A stretch of 64,000 nucleotides of DNA from the NCBI GenBank assembly GCA_963978895.1, contig OZ022246.1:14239409-14303408 (forward strand), in the 5' to 3' direction. The position numbers and the translations under genes are program-made. The notes beneath the pieces are model-generated. The model worked only from the letters and a program-made list of their open reading frames with translations. It was not told the origin of the DNA and did not search any database. Below are positions 1-11,642 of the stretch, one piece after another (the first letter of the stretch is position 1; each line of letters begins with the position of its first letter). Source of the stretch: Erpobdella octoculata (lineage: Eukaryota > Annelida > Clitellata > Hirudinida > Erpobdellidae).

Positions 1-149
1 TGATTATTTAGCATTTTAAACATTAATTTAGGCATAAATTTTTTTAGAAACATTTCATTTTGAAAGTGTGTCCTGGCTTGCTTTTTCATAGGCTTTTTAA
101 TTTTTGAATTTGGTTCTGACGGGGGGGGGCAAAGTCTATTGACAAAATG

Positions 150-400
150 TGAGAGGGGCCATGGCCAGACTGCCCCCCCCTGGATCCGCTAGTGTCCGCG
201 AGACATTCAACCTGAGCCATGCGAGTGAACTCCTTGAGCTACTTGGGCGCACCACGCCACAGTCTCTCCTATAGGAAAATATTTTAACGTGCCTGCCTTT
301 ACCCACCCTCCACGGAAAGTGGTGATGCCAGTGTGAAATTCGAACCACCCACATTAGGCCGACACGCAAATGCTTTACCGCATTACCACCAAGACCCATG
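150..400 (-). repeat. tRNA-like SINE
   Basis: Read on the minus strand, the segment starts with a tRNA-like head. It has an A-box-like TGGTGGTAATGCGG and, about 45 bases on, a B-box-like GGTTCGAATTT, spaced as in a tRNA gene promoter. The tail is unrelated sequence ending near a run of G (GGATCCAGGGGGGGG). A GGATC(C/T)AGGGGG motif recurs at 16985 next to a (TA)n tract. No intact acceptor stem is visible, so this is a SINE rather than a functional tRNA. The parent tRNA is not assigned. Confidence 0.5.
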
Positions 401-644
401 TTTAATTGCACTGTAACTCTGTTCACAAGTTGAGTTAGCAAGTTCTTTGTATTAGCCATTAACAGTCACGCGGTGCGCACATATGATTGATTGGACTGTC
501 AGATCAAAAATGCTATTTTTGGATTCTTGAAGAGCCATGCCAATCCTAAAACCACCAGTAATAAACCTTAACATTTGAGCACCACATTTGCTCTTCCCAG
601 AGGGTTCCTCTTCAGAACGTCGCAAATATTATACAGAACAAATA

Positions 645-650
645 TTTATT
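645..650 (-). terminator. poly(A) signal of the homeobox gene
   Basis: AATAAA on the minus strand, about 80 bases after the homeobox gene stop codon at 731. It marks the likely 3' end of the transcript. Confidence 0.6.
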
Positions 651-730
651 AAAAAAGCATTATTACACAAAACATTAAATTATAATTATTAAAAACAATT
701 TTAAATCTGTTAAATACAAAGTAAAATGTA

Positions 731-1807
731 TTAATCATTTGTCAAACCAAGAATTTCATTAATTCTAAAAGATGATTTTGGACGAGAAACAGTAGCGGCA
801 GGCTTTTCCAGGCTTTTCACCCGAGGCGAGTTTCTGTCGTCAAAAACGTTTTCGGATTGGAAGTTATAGTTGGAAACCGGCGTCGATGTTCTTCGGGGAA
901 AACAAACTTCGGAAAAACGGGAAAATTCCCGGTCAGGTGATTCAGTCTTCCTAAGCGATGAAGTCCTACTATCTAAAGAGTGGTTAGGATCACTTTTCGT
1001 TCTGCTGAAAGAGTTCGATTCCGTTAAATTTGGTAAATTCGCAAGTGGTTTGCGACCAGGTTTTTTCTTCATTTTGTCTTTTCTGTTTTGTTTGGCTCTT
1101 CGATTTTGAAACCAAATCTGTAATTTAAAGATAAATGAAAATGTAGAAAACGTGATTACATTTTTTACAATCATATAGTTGGGTTGGGCTTTTGCCAATT
1201 AATCTAACAACCGGAAAGAGAATCCATCCAACACATATCAATTTTAAATTCCACTTTAAAGCTCAGAAAGCATGTTATGAAAACACGATAAACCATTTAA
1301 AGTGTTTTTAAAATCGTTGCTTTCAGATTAAAGTTTTTGAGTTACCCATGGTAAGAGATAATAAACAGCTTTGTTATAACGAGAAAAAGTTATCAAAAAT
1401 AACTCCGAGCAAGCTAGTAACCAAATAATTATTTTTAGCTGCAAAAACTCTTAGTCTAGATCAACGGATGAACAAATGGAATAAAATGAAACTTGACACT
1501 TACCGTTACTTTTTTTTCGCTGAGATTTAATTTTACAGCCAGATCAATGCGATCTTCCTTGCTTGGGTAACAGCAGTTTTTGTAGCTCCTCTCTAATATT
1601 TCAGCCTGTTGAGGCGTTACCGGAGTCTTATATTTTGTCGTTTGTCCGTTCGAACCGTCTGTTACAGTAGGTTGAAAAAAAACATGTAATTTTCTGACTA
1701 AAATAAAATTATATTATTACAATTATTGCTTTGAATTGCAAATTACCTCGACTGTCTTGATCCTCTGAAGATGGAGGTGTCAAAGCGGGAACACTCTCCT
1801 GCCTCCA
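731..1807 (-). CDS. divergent homeobox transcription factor (5' end not found)
   Basis: Three minus-strand exons join in phase: 1747-about 1807, 1504-1658 and 731-1117. Donors are gtaatt and gtaagt; acceptors are ctactgtaacag and ctttaaattacag. The join gives a complete 60-residue homeodomain with L16, Y20, Y25, R31, and W48-F49-Q50-N51 (KKVTIWFQNRRAK). The intron falls exactly between homeodomain codons 46 and 47, a position used by several homeobox classes. A basic stretch (KMKKKPGRKP) follows. The Ser-rich tail ends in FRINEILGLTND, which fits the engrailed-type repressor motif FxIxxIL. The expected role is a nuclear DNA-binding repressor. Position 50 is Gln, as in ANTP and PRD-like classes, but I cannot assign a family. 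Exon 1 is bounded upstream by an in-frame TGA (1808-1810), so the start codon lies in an unseen upstream exon. A poly(A) signal is at 645-650. Confidence 0.85.
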
Positions 1808-1810
1808 TCA

Positions 1811-3599
1811 AGGCTGAACGACGCTCGTTAAATTTGACCTCATCGCCGCCGAGTTGAAGTTTTCATTCCGGCTGAAAACAAGCGGATTCCAATAATAAGA
1901 GCTGATCATTTCAAGGATTTCTAAATCGAACGTCAAGAAACTGACTATCAGGCAACCAGGACGAACTCAAAGTAAGATATAGAAATAAATTAAAGTTCAG
2001 TAGTGCCGATATGTACCAGAAAGTTCAAAAATGAGCTAATTACGTAATGACGTTGAGTTCAACGTGGTAATAGACTGACTGTTACGGCTTCAATATCTGT
2101 AACACCTCAACGTGTATTAATTTGGCGCCAGTTTATTGCTCGTTCTAAGCGGGACTTACTCAAAAATTATGCAAGATATCAAATAGTTCACATGAAAATG
2201 ACGCAATGCGAACTAATTTGTAATTAAAATGTCTGAGAAAGTCTTTATTCACTTGGAATTCTCTGTATGGAAGTTACAAAATGACCTTATGAAATCTTTA
2301 TTTCGATTGGTGACGAAACTAAAAAACGAATTGAAATAATTGACAAATTAGTGAAATTCAATTTCTTTTTTAAATTCAGAACTAAGTGAAAACCCAATTA
2401 ATTTGTTAAATCTTAAATTGACTTTATAGACAGGTAATGCATAAAATAAGCACGTTTAAAATCTCTGACGGTTATTCAATATTTCAATAAATAACATGAA
2501 TTAATAGTTATTTTGCATGTGTGAAAGTGGGTTTACTTAAAAGCAAGACTTATGTAGGTCCATGCAGGTGGTCTCGACTGATATTTTAATATGGCTCCTG
2601 TACCTATCTCTGGTGCATTTCACCTACTAGAGTACTGCACGGGCCGGGCCGGGCCAAAATTTTTACGCCAAGTATAGGGATTTTAGGCTTAGAGAAATTT
2701 CTTATATTCGTCTCGTGTTTATTTGCTTGATTGATATCTTGCAAGACTTCCCGAACTTTCCGTCATTCAATCGAGCTGAAACTTAGAACACAAACAATGC
2801 ATTCTATTAGATTTTGAAATATAAAGGGCTGGTAAAACATTTTGTTTTTAAGTTCTATAGTTTGTTTTTTTTTTTAAACATCGTTAGTTGCTTATGAAAA
2901 GCAACTTTTAAAAATGTGTATCTCAAATCTCGTTTCGTCACTTGGTGAGCTGAATGTGGAATGGAAGTTTTGAATTTGATGCCTAAGTACTACTTTAGAG
3001 GTAATCATGACTATATCAAAAACGTATTAAATGTGGCAAAACTATAGAAATTGATCTGCATAATGTAAAATATAAAAGGGTGTTTAAAAAAAAATTTTAC
3101 GGCTCACTTGTTCTTTAATTTTTCTGTTAAAAAGAGCTGTCATTATCATATCTTCGAAAAGCGTAAATATATCTTGACGTGGGTTATTCGGTCAGGGACG
3201 TAAATTCGAATTTTTTTTACCTAGAGTTTACTATATATTTCTTTAATTTTAACTTTACTTAACCTAGTGATGATGCAATGCGTATTGGAATCCTTTTGGC
3301 GTGTATAAACAATTCCCCCCCCCCCTGATTTCCGAAATTAAAAATTTTAGCTCGATACTAGATTTACCAATAACTGTAGAGTAATAAATTGTGTATCAGT
3401 GTTGGTCCAAAGTTTAGCTGTTTTCTGTGACAAAAACAAAAATCAGCGAACTCGTGGAATTTTACCTTATTAGTGGTATTGATACAATGTTGATTCATTC
3501 ACAGCTGTTTACATCAAAGTTATTATTAGAGACCAAGCTCCTTGGTTTACTTGACTTGGAAAAAAATGTCATCGGTGTTGGATGAAATTTTTTCAAATT
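1811..3599. other. intergenic, no gene recognised
   Basis: AT-rich sequence upstream of the homeobox exons. It should contain that gene's first exon and promoter, but I could not identify either. A GGGCCGGGCCGGGCC run at 2640 matches repeat-like motifs near 35235-35330 (GGGCCGTGCCGGGCC). Next to the retroelement, 3530-3570 and 3600-3640 share a short duplicated stretch (CTTGGTTTACTTGACTTGG). Confidence 0.5.
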
Positions 3600-5673
3600 A
3601 AACCAAGGAGCTTGGTTTACTTGACTTGGAAAAAAATGAGAAATTTGAATGGTTAAGAGTACACCAGGAATCTTTCACAAGTCTTAAGAAGGTGTTACAA
3701 TCAAATTTATTGCTGACGCATTATGATCCCAAAAGAGACATCGTAATAGCTACTGATGCATGTCAATACGGAATTGGAGCAGTGATTTGAGAGTGATTTC
3801 ACACCGATTTCTTAATGGAACAGAAAAAGCAGTCGCTCATGTAGGCCGTGCACTGACCTAAGCAGAAAAGAACTACGGCCAAATAGAAAAAGAAGTTTTA
3901 GCCCTAGTTTTTGCAGTAAGAAAATTCCATAGATTTGTTTATGGAAGGCGGTTTACGCTATTGACCGATCACAAGCCTCTCTTGTCAGTATTTGGTTCAA
4001 AGAAAGGAATATCTGCACACGCTGCAAACAGACTGCAGAGATGGGAACTGATACTCTTAGCTTATGATTTTGAGATCGAATATCGACGAACAGCAAATTT
4101 TGGTCAAGCTGATGCTTTATCAAGACTCATTGATTCCAAAAAACCAACAGGAAATGAGGATTTGATAATAGCAGGTGTAAAGAAAGACATCACAATGATA
4201 CAAGAGGATACGATGAGACAATTACCTGTTAGTTATAAAGATATTCAAATTATGACAGAAGAAGACTCTGAACTCAGAGAGTTAAGTGAGATCATTAAAA
4301 ATGGATTTTGGCCAAAAGTTAAACCTGCATCAAACTGGAATGCATTCCAAAGTAAAGCAACTGATTTGACTTTACATGATGGCATTCTATTTATGGGTGT
4401 AAGAGCAGTAATTCAAAAAAAACTGCAACAGCGTATATTGAGGATGCTACATCAGGGTCAACCAGGAATTACGAGAATGAAAATGCTGGCCAGACAGTCG
4501 GTGTGATGGCATGGAATCGATAGAGATATTGAAAGTATGGTGAAAACCTGTGATGCATGTCAAAAAGCAGCTAAAATGCCTATAAAAACACGTTGTCACT
4601 ATGGCCTGAACCATCACAGGCCTGGGAGATAATTAACATTGATTTTGCGGGACCAATGGTGAATTCAATGTTTTTGGTTGTTGTGGACGCATATTCAAAA
4701 TGGCCAGAAATAATACAAATGAGTACGGCTACTTCAACAACGACAATTCGCGAGCTGAACAGAATGTTTGCTCGGTATGGATTTCCCAAGACATTGGTAT
4801 CAGCTAAAGGAACACAGTTTACTTCTATGAAATTTGAAAGATTTTGTCAGTCAAAATTTATCAGTCATATCCGAATACCTCTTTTTCATCCACAAAGTAA
4901 TGGTCAAGCAGAAAGATTTGTTGATATTTTCAAAAGAACCATACAAAAGCTAAAAGGTGAAGGAATTACCGAGGAATTGGTACAGAAGTTTTTATTGTGT
5001 TATAGATCTACACCATGCCCATCTAGTCCACATCAAAAATCTCTCGCAGAAAATTTTTGGGAAGACAAATTAGAACACCACTATCAGACTTACAACTAAG
5101 TACTAAAAAAGACAAAAAGTATTCAGAAAAAAATCTTGCATGAAGAGACAGTTTGACAAAAGGAATGGGGCAAGACGACCGAGATTTTTTAAAGAACAAG
5201 ATGCAGTGTACGCTAGAGATTATAAAAATCCAAACCATCCCAGATGGATACTAGGGAAGATTTTAAAAAGAATTGGAAAAACGGTTTACGAAGTTGAGAT
5301 GGACAGAAGGATTACAAAAGGCATACAAATCAATTAAGACCAAGGAATTTAGATTGGGCACTTAAAGAAATGTTTGAGACATTCGACATTCCAGTACCTC
5401 TTCAAGATAAAAGTAATGGAGAGAAAGCCCCAGTAAGAATTGTGTTCACAGGAGAGGAAAAGATGTTGGAACCAGACATAAACGCAAGGATGGAGAGAAT
5501 AGACAAAAAGACCATGTTCCGAGTCATATGGATAATGAAGCCAACCCGGAGGAGTTGACACACATTTCAACAGGAATAGAACCGGAGGCAAGACCTAAAC
5601 GTTATTGCAACCCTCCAAAACGGATAGTACTGGATCCCAGTAGAAAATCATATGATTTTCTATAAAGAGAGGG

Positions 5674-5675
<2 letters not shown>
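3600..5675 (+). mobile_element. decayed Ty3/gypsy retrotransposon pol (RT end, RNase H, integrase)
   Basis: The order is that of Ty3/gypsy pol. The end of reverse transcriptase/RNase H comes first (ATDACQYGIGAV near 3745, then LTDHKPLLSVFGSKKG from 3961). The integrase zinc region follows (CDACQKAAKMP near 4551), and then the integrase core (INIDFAGP at 4635, HPQSNGQAERF near 4890). The copy is dead. There are stops at 3787 and 4504 and frame changes near 3790-3860, 4590 and 5100. The second catalytic Asp of the core is replaced (SAKGTQF, where the family normally has DNGTQF). Gag, protease and the N-terminal RT are missing. A purine-rich, polypurine-tract-like run (AAAGAGAGGGAGG at 5664-5676) abuts a (TA)n tract, but no convincing LTR was found. 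Confidence 0.85.

Positions 5676-5676
<1 letters not shown>

Positions 5677-5721
<45 letters not shown>
5677..5721. repeat. (TA)n microsatellite
   Basis: An uninterrupted TA run directly after the purine-rich tract that ends the gypsy fragment. Confidence 0.9.
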
Positions 5722-5724
<3 letters not shown>

Positions 5725-5869
5725 TTTTATTCTATTTCCTATTTAGTTATGTCCTAAAAACAAAGCAGATATAATTTATTAATAATCAACAAAAGATCTA
5801 ATAAGTATTTAGCAACCACATTAGTTAGATTATAATTATTATCATTTAATTAGAATAATAAAGATATAA

Positions 5870-5997
5870 CAGTTACAATCTCTGTTTGTGTGTGTGTATG
5901 GCTTTCTCTGTACGCAAATCTCGCAAGTGAAATTTAACCAGCATTTTGACTAGCTATGAAGTTGAAACTTTCAGCATAGCTTTATATTGGACCAGCA
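5870..5997. repeat. half copy of the palindromic element at 21081-21478
   Basis: The segment from GTTACAATCTCTG through TTTCAGCATAGC and TTTATATTGGA matches the left arm of the palindromic element near 21 kb with few changes. The hAT element at 6006 inserted just after this arm. Confidence 0.7.
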
Positions 5998-6005
5998 CTT
6001 GACGC

Positions 6006-7936
6006 CAGTGTTATTTTAGTTCAGTAAATAATTTTAGTTCTTATTTTTATTCTATTCTTAAATTTTATTTATTATTATTATTTTATTTTAGTTCATCAAA
6101 TAATTTTAGTTCTTATTATTATTTAGCTCTTCAAAATTAAATTTAGTTTTTATTTTATTACAGTTCTTGAAATAATTTTTCGTTTTTATTCTTATTTTAT
6201 TCAGATAAAAAAAATTTCGTTTTTATTTGATTTTAGTTCAATTTTAGTTCATGCTCTAATTATTTTTTTTACTATAGCCAATTTTATGCAGTATGGAAAA
6301 ATAATAATTTTGTAACACAGGAAGATGGTATGATCAAAATTTCAAACAAAAAATATACATATAGAGTCACCAATTTTTATTTTAAGAGCAATTAAGAAAT
6401 AATATTTTTATTGAGTTTAAGAAAAACTCTCATTTCAAGGGATTTCTTCATTCGATTACGACGGCCTGCTGTCAAGATGCCACACACAGAAAAATTCTTT
6501 CAACGTATGCCTGGGAGGCTGGGGCAGTAAGTAAATCTTCGGCAAGCATAAATAATTTAGTGTAGCACCCTTTCTTTTCTTTCCAAAAATCCAGTGCATT
6601 TGACAGCTTTGATCATGTTGGTTCCATTGTCTGTCACAACCAACAAGACCTTCTCAGAAGAGATGCCCCATTTTCTTAAACACTCATCCAGGCAGCCAGC
6701 CAGTTTTTCACCAGTGTGTGGGTGCTTGATTTCCATCAAAATAAGGAATGCATGGACTGGCTTTTCTGACAACTTATCAAAAAACATGCTGATATCCCTA
6801 AAAAAGAGGCTGTGAGACCTCTCTTTGTCCAGCTATCAAGACATATTGTGACATGTCTTGTAACTGCAAAGAGGTTCCTCAATTGCTCTGATTTTAATTC
6901 AAAGAGATCATTCATGTGTTTTGAAAATGAAGCAGATCCTAAAGCAAAGTAAAATGTTTAAAATTGAAAATGATTCAGAAATCATAAAAACCTAATATGA
7001 ATTAAATATTTAGTGTAACTTTATTGTTTAAAAAATAATTCTAAAACCTGACTACCTGGCAGATTGAATTTCGAATCCCCAACTTTCCACATGTACCGAA
7101 AGGAGAGTTTATCGACATGCGTCACCGGATTACAAGTTTCGATTAACATGTCGACGATGCTGTTCACTCGATCTTTGTGTTCTATTGAATCAACGTGCCA
7201 ATGCCAATCAATTGAATTCCGTTGGAAACACTGCTTGATTGTTTGCTGGTCTCCTTCTAATTCAGCCTCGGCTTTACGTTTGAGCTTGATTGTACATTTC
7301 TTTCTTTCTCCATAATCTCGAGCTCAACAAATTCAGATTTATGAAATCTTTAGATGCGAACTCAAATTTGTGGAATTTTTCCCGCTAAGTTGGATTCCAC
7401 ATTCTTTATTTTGAGAATCCATTGCCTTACATTTAGATTTGCTGGTGCTGGAATCGTAAACAAAAAATTCCCACACGGAACTATCTTTTTTTCGCCCAGC
7501 AAGCATTTTCGCAAGAGAACTCATAATTATTTTCAATGATTACAACGTTTATGATAACACGAAAGTTAAGAAAGAAATGGTTGTGTATTTCAACTAACAG
7601 TTGCACAACCATAGAAATCTAGATCATAGAGATTATATATCCACAGATATTGGTTATCTAGGCGAACATCTATGTACACAACTTTCAATAATTTTCGTTC
7701 GAAAATTAATTTTAATTTTTATTTTTATTCAGTTTGCATGATTTAAATTTTATTTTTATTTTATTATCGTTCAGAAAATAATTTTCGTTATTATTATTAT
7801 TCAGTTTGTACTATTTAAATATAGTTTTTATTCTATTTACGTTCTTTAAATAATTATAGTTTTTTTTTCGTTCTTATTAACGAATACAATAAAAAATTCC
7901 GTTTTTATTCAGTTTTCGTTAACAAAAATATCACTG
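6006..7936 (-). mobile_element. hAT DNA transposon, 1.9 kb, with TIRs and 8-bp TSD
   Basis: The ends are CAGTGTTATTTTAGTT and, on the opposite strand, CAGTGATATTTTTGTT. They are flanked by perfect 8-bp duplications CTTGACGC at 5998-6005 and 7937-7944, the size expected for hAT. A decayed transposase runs on the minus strand. A BED-type zinc finger lies near 7380-7530 (VWEFFVYD, NSTNLSSHLK). A catalytic-domain piece at 6557-6787 has VVTDNGTNMIKA, the usual ZBED/hAT motif. The frame is broken between the two, so the element is not autonomous. AT-rich arrays of a unit like AAATAATTTTAGTTCTTATT fill 6010-6260 and 7690-7920 in the same, not inverted, orientation. Confidence 0.92.
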
Positions 7937-7944
7937 CTTGACGC

Positions 7945-7964
7945 ACGCTTCGCGCGCGAAGCGT
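7945..7964. repeat. 20-bp perfect palindrome
   Basis: ACGCTTCGCGCGCGAAGCGT is its own reverse complement. It sits immediately after the right target duplication of the hAT element, so it belongs to the sequence that was already there before insertion. Confidence 0.85.
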
Positions 7965-8117
7965 GTGAGTTTTTTCAGCTAGTCGCAGATGATTTTTCAC
8001 TTGGAAACGTTTGGAATAAGCTTCGCTTTGAATGGCTAAATTTGAAAAAACCGCCAACGAAAAAACAACCTTTAATGGCTGAAATTTAAAAAACCGCCTA
8101 CGAATAAAACCACCTCT

Positions 8118-8315
8118 ATTTATTATTATTATTATAATAGTTTATAGTCCTTTACACCAGGTTTTTTAAGACTCTAATGGCTGTATGTAGGAAGCACTTA
8201 AGTACTTCCTGCCGTGGATCAGAATTTGATCCTTTTTACTTTTCCCTCCTCCTTTCTCCAGGCTTGGGACTGGCTCGCAATTAGCGAGACGGAGTTGACC
8301 ACCTCTATTTATTTT
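8118..8315 (-). repeat. dispersed repeat, LINE or SINE 3' end with (TAA)n tail
   Basis: The same sequence occurs at 55325-55490 and, partially, at 21930-22045. Read on the minus strand, it passes through GAGCCAGTCCCAAGCCTGGA and ends in CTATAAACTATTA followed by a short TAA run. This polarity fits a 5'-truncated non-LTR element or a SINE. The 8 kb and 55 kb copies keep the same open minus-strand reading frame (ANCEPVPSLEKGGGKSK), which suggests a LINE coding end, but I do not recognise the family. Confidence 0.65.
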
Positions 8316-8319
8316 CAAC

Positions 8320-9848
8320 TTGTTTATATTGAAAGATGACGTACGATGCATTATATATATCCGCAAAGCGTAGAACTTTCGCGGCTAATAACTTTTTATC
8401 GAAACATTTTAAGAAAAATGTGTCTTAACAAACCGTGTTCAGCGTCTCATAATTGGTAAAGTTCTAGTATAGCGTCATCGGCCGATTTCGGTGAAAAATG
8501 ACCGGTTTTTAACGTAAATATTTAAAAGAAAACTAAAAACCAATTAAAACATAAATAATTTTTAAAAACCCACACAACTTTAGAAAAAACGAGAGAAAAA
8601 TTTGAGTAAAGATGCGAAGAAAGAAAAACAAGAATCTTGCCTACCCCCCCTGAAAAAATTTCTGCGGGCGCCCATGCTTGTACTGTCGGAAGAGAAATTT
8701 GCGACACTGCGACATTAGTTGACATTTGTGTGGCACTTTTCAAGCCTTTATTGCAGAGACCGAATTCGGATTCAGTTTGAATATTAAAATTAAATTGTGT
8801 AACAGACTGGAAGTGGATCACCTGGATATGCTGATGAGAATTAAATTTTATCTCACAAGTGGATAAAATGTTAATCTTAATTCAGTTTATAAATTTTGGA
8901 AAATGGGAAAATCAGAAGGCAGAAGTTAGACATCCCTCCAAATTCATTTTTTTAAATCTACTGTGTATTATTTTATTATTGTATATTGTTTCTTGCCAGT
9001 GGCCACTTGACAATTTTCCATCCGTTTTGTATTACATTAAAATATTGCAATCATCATATTATTATAATTTGAATTCTTTCAATCTCACTAGTACGCAAAA
9101 ACTGCAAAATATCAGTGTATACCTGTAGTAGATCGTTTTTACACACTTTTACTTAACCTGCGATGAGCTAGAGACTTAAAAATTTAAACATGCCTCCAAA
9201 CTGATTAAAGTTAAAGTACATTTATTTTTGAGTGCCACTTACTGAACAGACCAGCGGCCAATGCATTCTATCGTGATATTTTTGTCGAACTATTTATTGT
9301 CTATGCTTCTATGCTCGTTGTTTATGTAACAGAATGTGGCCTACACAATCGATTATATAAAAGTGTGTTTTTAAAAAACTTTGTTTTTTGATTCACTTGT
9401 TAAACGCTAAAAATCACATTATAATAGCATTTTTGTTGCTCACTTGATTTTAAAAGCTGCTCAGCGCAGCTGGCTTTGCTCGCACTGCTGCTCATGGCTT
9501 AGAGGGAACGTTGCCATGGAGTATAAAGGAGGAAAGCATTCTCCATTGTAATCATTGAAACCATGACGAAGATTCTTGCTTAGTGGCGCTATAAAGTTTA
9601 TAGTAAACCCACTTTAACTTGCCGTTTTGTAACGGGAACAGTTTATTGGCTTCATCTAGGTTAGCGCAGATCGCCTGGGCGTTTCAGTTATGCGACTGCC
9701 TACTAACTACTATAAACAGTAGTGGCCCTACTTGACAAGGCATACATATTGTAAAGTTGGCCAAAATCTCATTTTTACATTGGAAAAACTTTATTTCGGC
9801 AAGCTCTTTACATTGTACTATTGTACAAAACATTTATTAGCATTTTCC
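8320..9848. other. intergenic, no gene recognised
   Basis: AT-rich single-copy-looking DNA downstream of the gene ending at 9883. The open frames here lack splice sites or recognisable motifs. The short CTGCGCTCG-like patches near 9460-9500 resemble no known feature. Confidence 0.4.
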
Positions 9849-9854
9849 TTTATT
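9849..9854 (-). terminator. poly(A) signal of the 9.9 kb gene
   Basis: AATAAA on the minus strand about 30 bases after the stop codon at 9883; it supports the adjacent open frame as a true 3'-terminal exon. Confidence 0.55.
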
Positions 9855-9882
9855 TGTTGACATTTGCAATAATCAGTATATA

Positions 9883-11045
9883 CTAATGTGTATGTGTATC
9901 ATAACGTTTTTGACATTTTGGCAAACCCCTTCTTTTTTCTTCCTCACACGTCTTTTGATTTTTAAGTTTACTTAGCTGTGGGAAACGGTTTAACAAATAA
10001 TCATGTGTGATAATTGTAGTGAAAGTGATACGGTGTTCTTCGCAGCCGATTGAAGGCAATTCTTTAGCTGTAATCAAGTACAGATCATTCTCGAATGCAT
10101 TGTGCATGAAAAACTCGAGTTGTTGAACCGCTAATTGTAAGACGTCCTCAACCTGTTTAATTAACCTAAACATGTAGAAGCAAATGTTAGTCCTCTTTTG
10201 TTCTTCAGATCAGTGAGGTAATTGGCAGTAATAAAATTGAGAGGCAGCAATTTCAGAAGCCAAGTTTTTTGTATTAGTATTTGAAATACGTTTAAAATAA
10301 GTATTAATATTTTATATTTAAAATACTTTTAAAATGTATTTGTACATGCACTGGAATCTACTATGTATTATGAGATAAGGTTTTCTAAAAAAAAAGTTTT
10401 AGTCGCTAAGTTAAATGTGAATAGTTCCGTTTGACTCTTTTTGTGTTATTTGATTTTTTTTATTTTTTCACGAAATTTTTAAAAATCTGCAACTGAACAA
10501 TTAATTTCTTTGTTAATGTTTTAAAAAATTTATTTAGTTTGCTTAAAAATTGACCAGAAATTTTATAACTTTTTTATTGCTTTTATGTCCAAACAAACGG
10601 AAAACCCTGAATTACTTCAGATTTCAAAAAACTTTTATTTCGTAAACAAATATTTCGTTAACAGACTAACAAATACTCAAAATTTTGTGCACTTTTTTCT
10701 AGGTATTTGTGCTCTTTTTTCTATTTGGCTTTTTAATTTTCTCTGTATTAATATTTTTTTCTGTTCGAGTTTTATTATTTACTTTTTTGGTCAATAAGAA
10801 AAATATTTAGAGCAAAGAAGTAATGATATTTATACTAATAATAATAATAATAATAAAAAAATTAATTAAATAAATATCATCAATATTATTGCAGTTGAAT
10901 TTTTTATTTATTACAGCAAGGGAGGATTTTCTCGCAGTAACCTTTTCTTGTTTTATATATCATTAAAAGATAATTCACGTGTTTTACCTCGCTTTGAGGC
11001 GGTCAAAGACAGACGACGGAACTTCTAATTTAGTTAATCCCGTAA
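9883..11045 (-). CDS. 3' part of an unrecognised protein-coding gene
   Basis: Two exons join in phase 2. Exon 10988-11045 has acceptor tttatttatcag and donor gtaaaac. Exon 9883-10165 has acceptor acatgtttag and ends in a stop. The join reads LEVPSSVFDRLKARLIKQVE, then a helix-rich stretch (DVLQLAVQQLEFF), then THDYLLNRFPQLSKLKNQK and a charged tail ending in THTH. In-phase splicing, lack of low complexity and a nearby poly(A) signal argue for a real gene. I do not recognise the family. It could be an alpha-helical, possibly coiled-coil protein. The 5' exons were not found before the myosin light chain gene, which ends at 11643 on the same strand, so they must be short or lie at 11046-11640. 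Confidence 0.6.
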
Positions 11046-11422
11046 CTGATAAATAAATAAAATCCTCGAATTTGTTGAAAAATATATTTCAAGACGAGCT
11101 TCGCCGAAAACGTCGAGCACGACATTTCAATCGAACAATCAGCTTCGTAATCATTCGTCAATTGAAATGGAATAAAAACTGAAGGTACGACTCTTTTATT
11201 ATGTTAAATGTTTACTTAGACTTTATTATCGCTCCACGCTTGCACACACACACACACACAAAGATCCCCCGGAGCAAAGATATGACAACATGAGAAGAAT
11301 GAATTTTTTAAAAAGATAACACATTGTTTTCATCAAACTCTATTCACCTAGATTCATTTTGTGTTCTAGAAAATTAATTCAACAAAAACGTGTTATTGAG
11401 AGCAATGACCTGTTGTTCGCTT

Positions 11423-11435
11423 GCTGATTGATTGG

Positions 11436-11466
<31 letters not shown>

Positions 11467-11482
11467 GTTGATTGATTGATTG
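11423..11482. repeat. (GATT)n microsatellite
   Basis: A run of GATT/GGTT units between the light chain stop and the upstream gene; it creates spurious SINQ-repeat open frames. Confidence 0.85.
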
Positions 11483-11642
11483 GATAGTTGATTTGTTATA
11501 GTTGAAGGCCATGGACAAAAGTGCAGGGACACAAGATGGCGATGGAGAAAGATGTGATGACAACGGTGATAGTGATAATAAGAAAGAAAAAACAAAGAAA
11601 GTTTCCAAAAGAATACAGAGAAGAATCGCAGTGAAAGACTTT

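Noticed and set aside
5677..6005. 3' LTR of the gypsy element
   Set aside because: No matching 5' LTR and no clear TG...CA ends; part of this stretch is instead a half copy of the 21 kb palindromic element.
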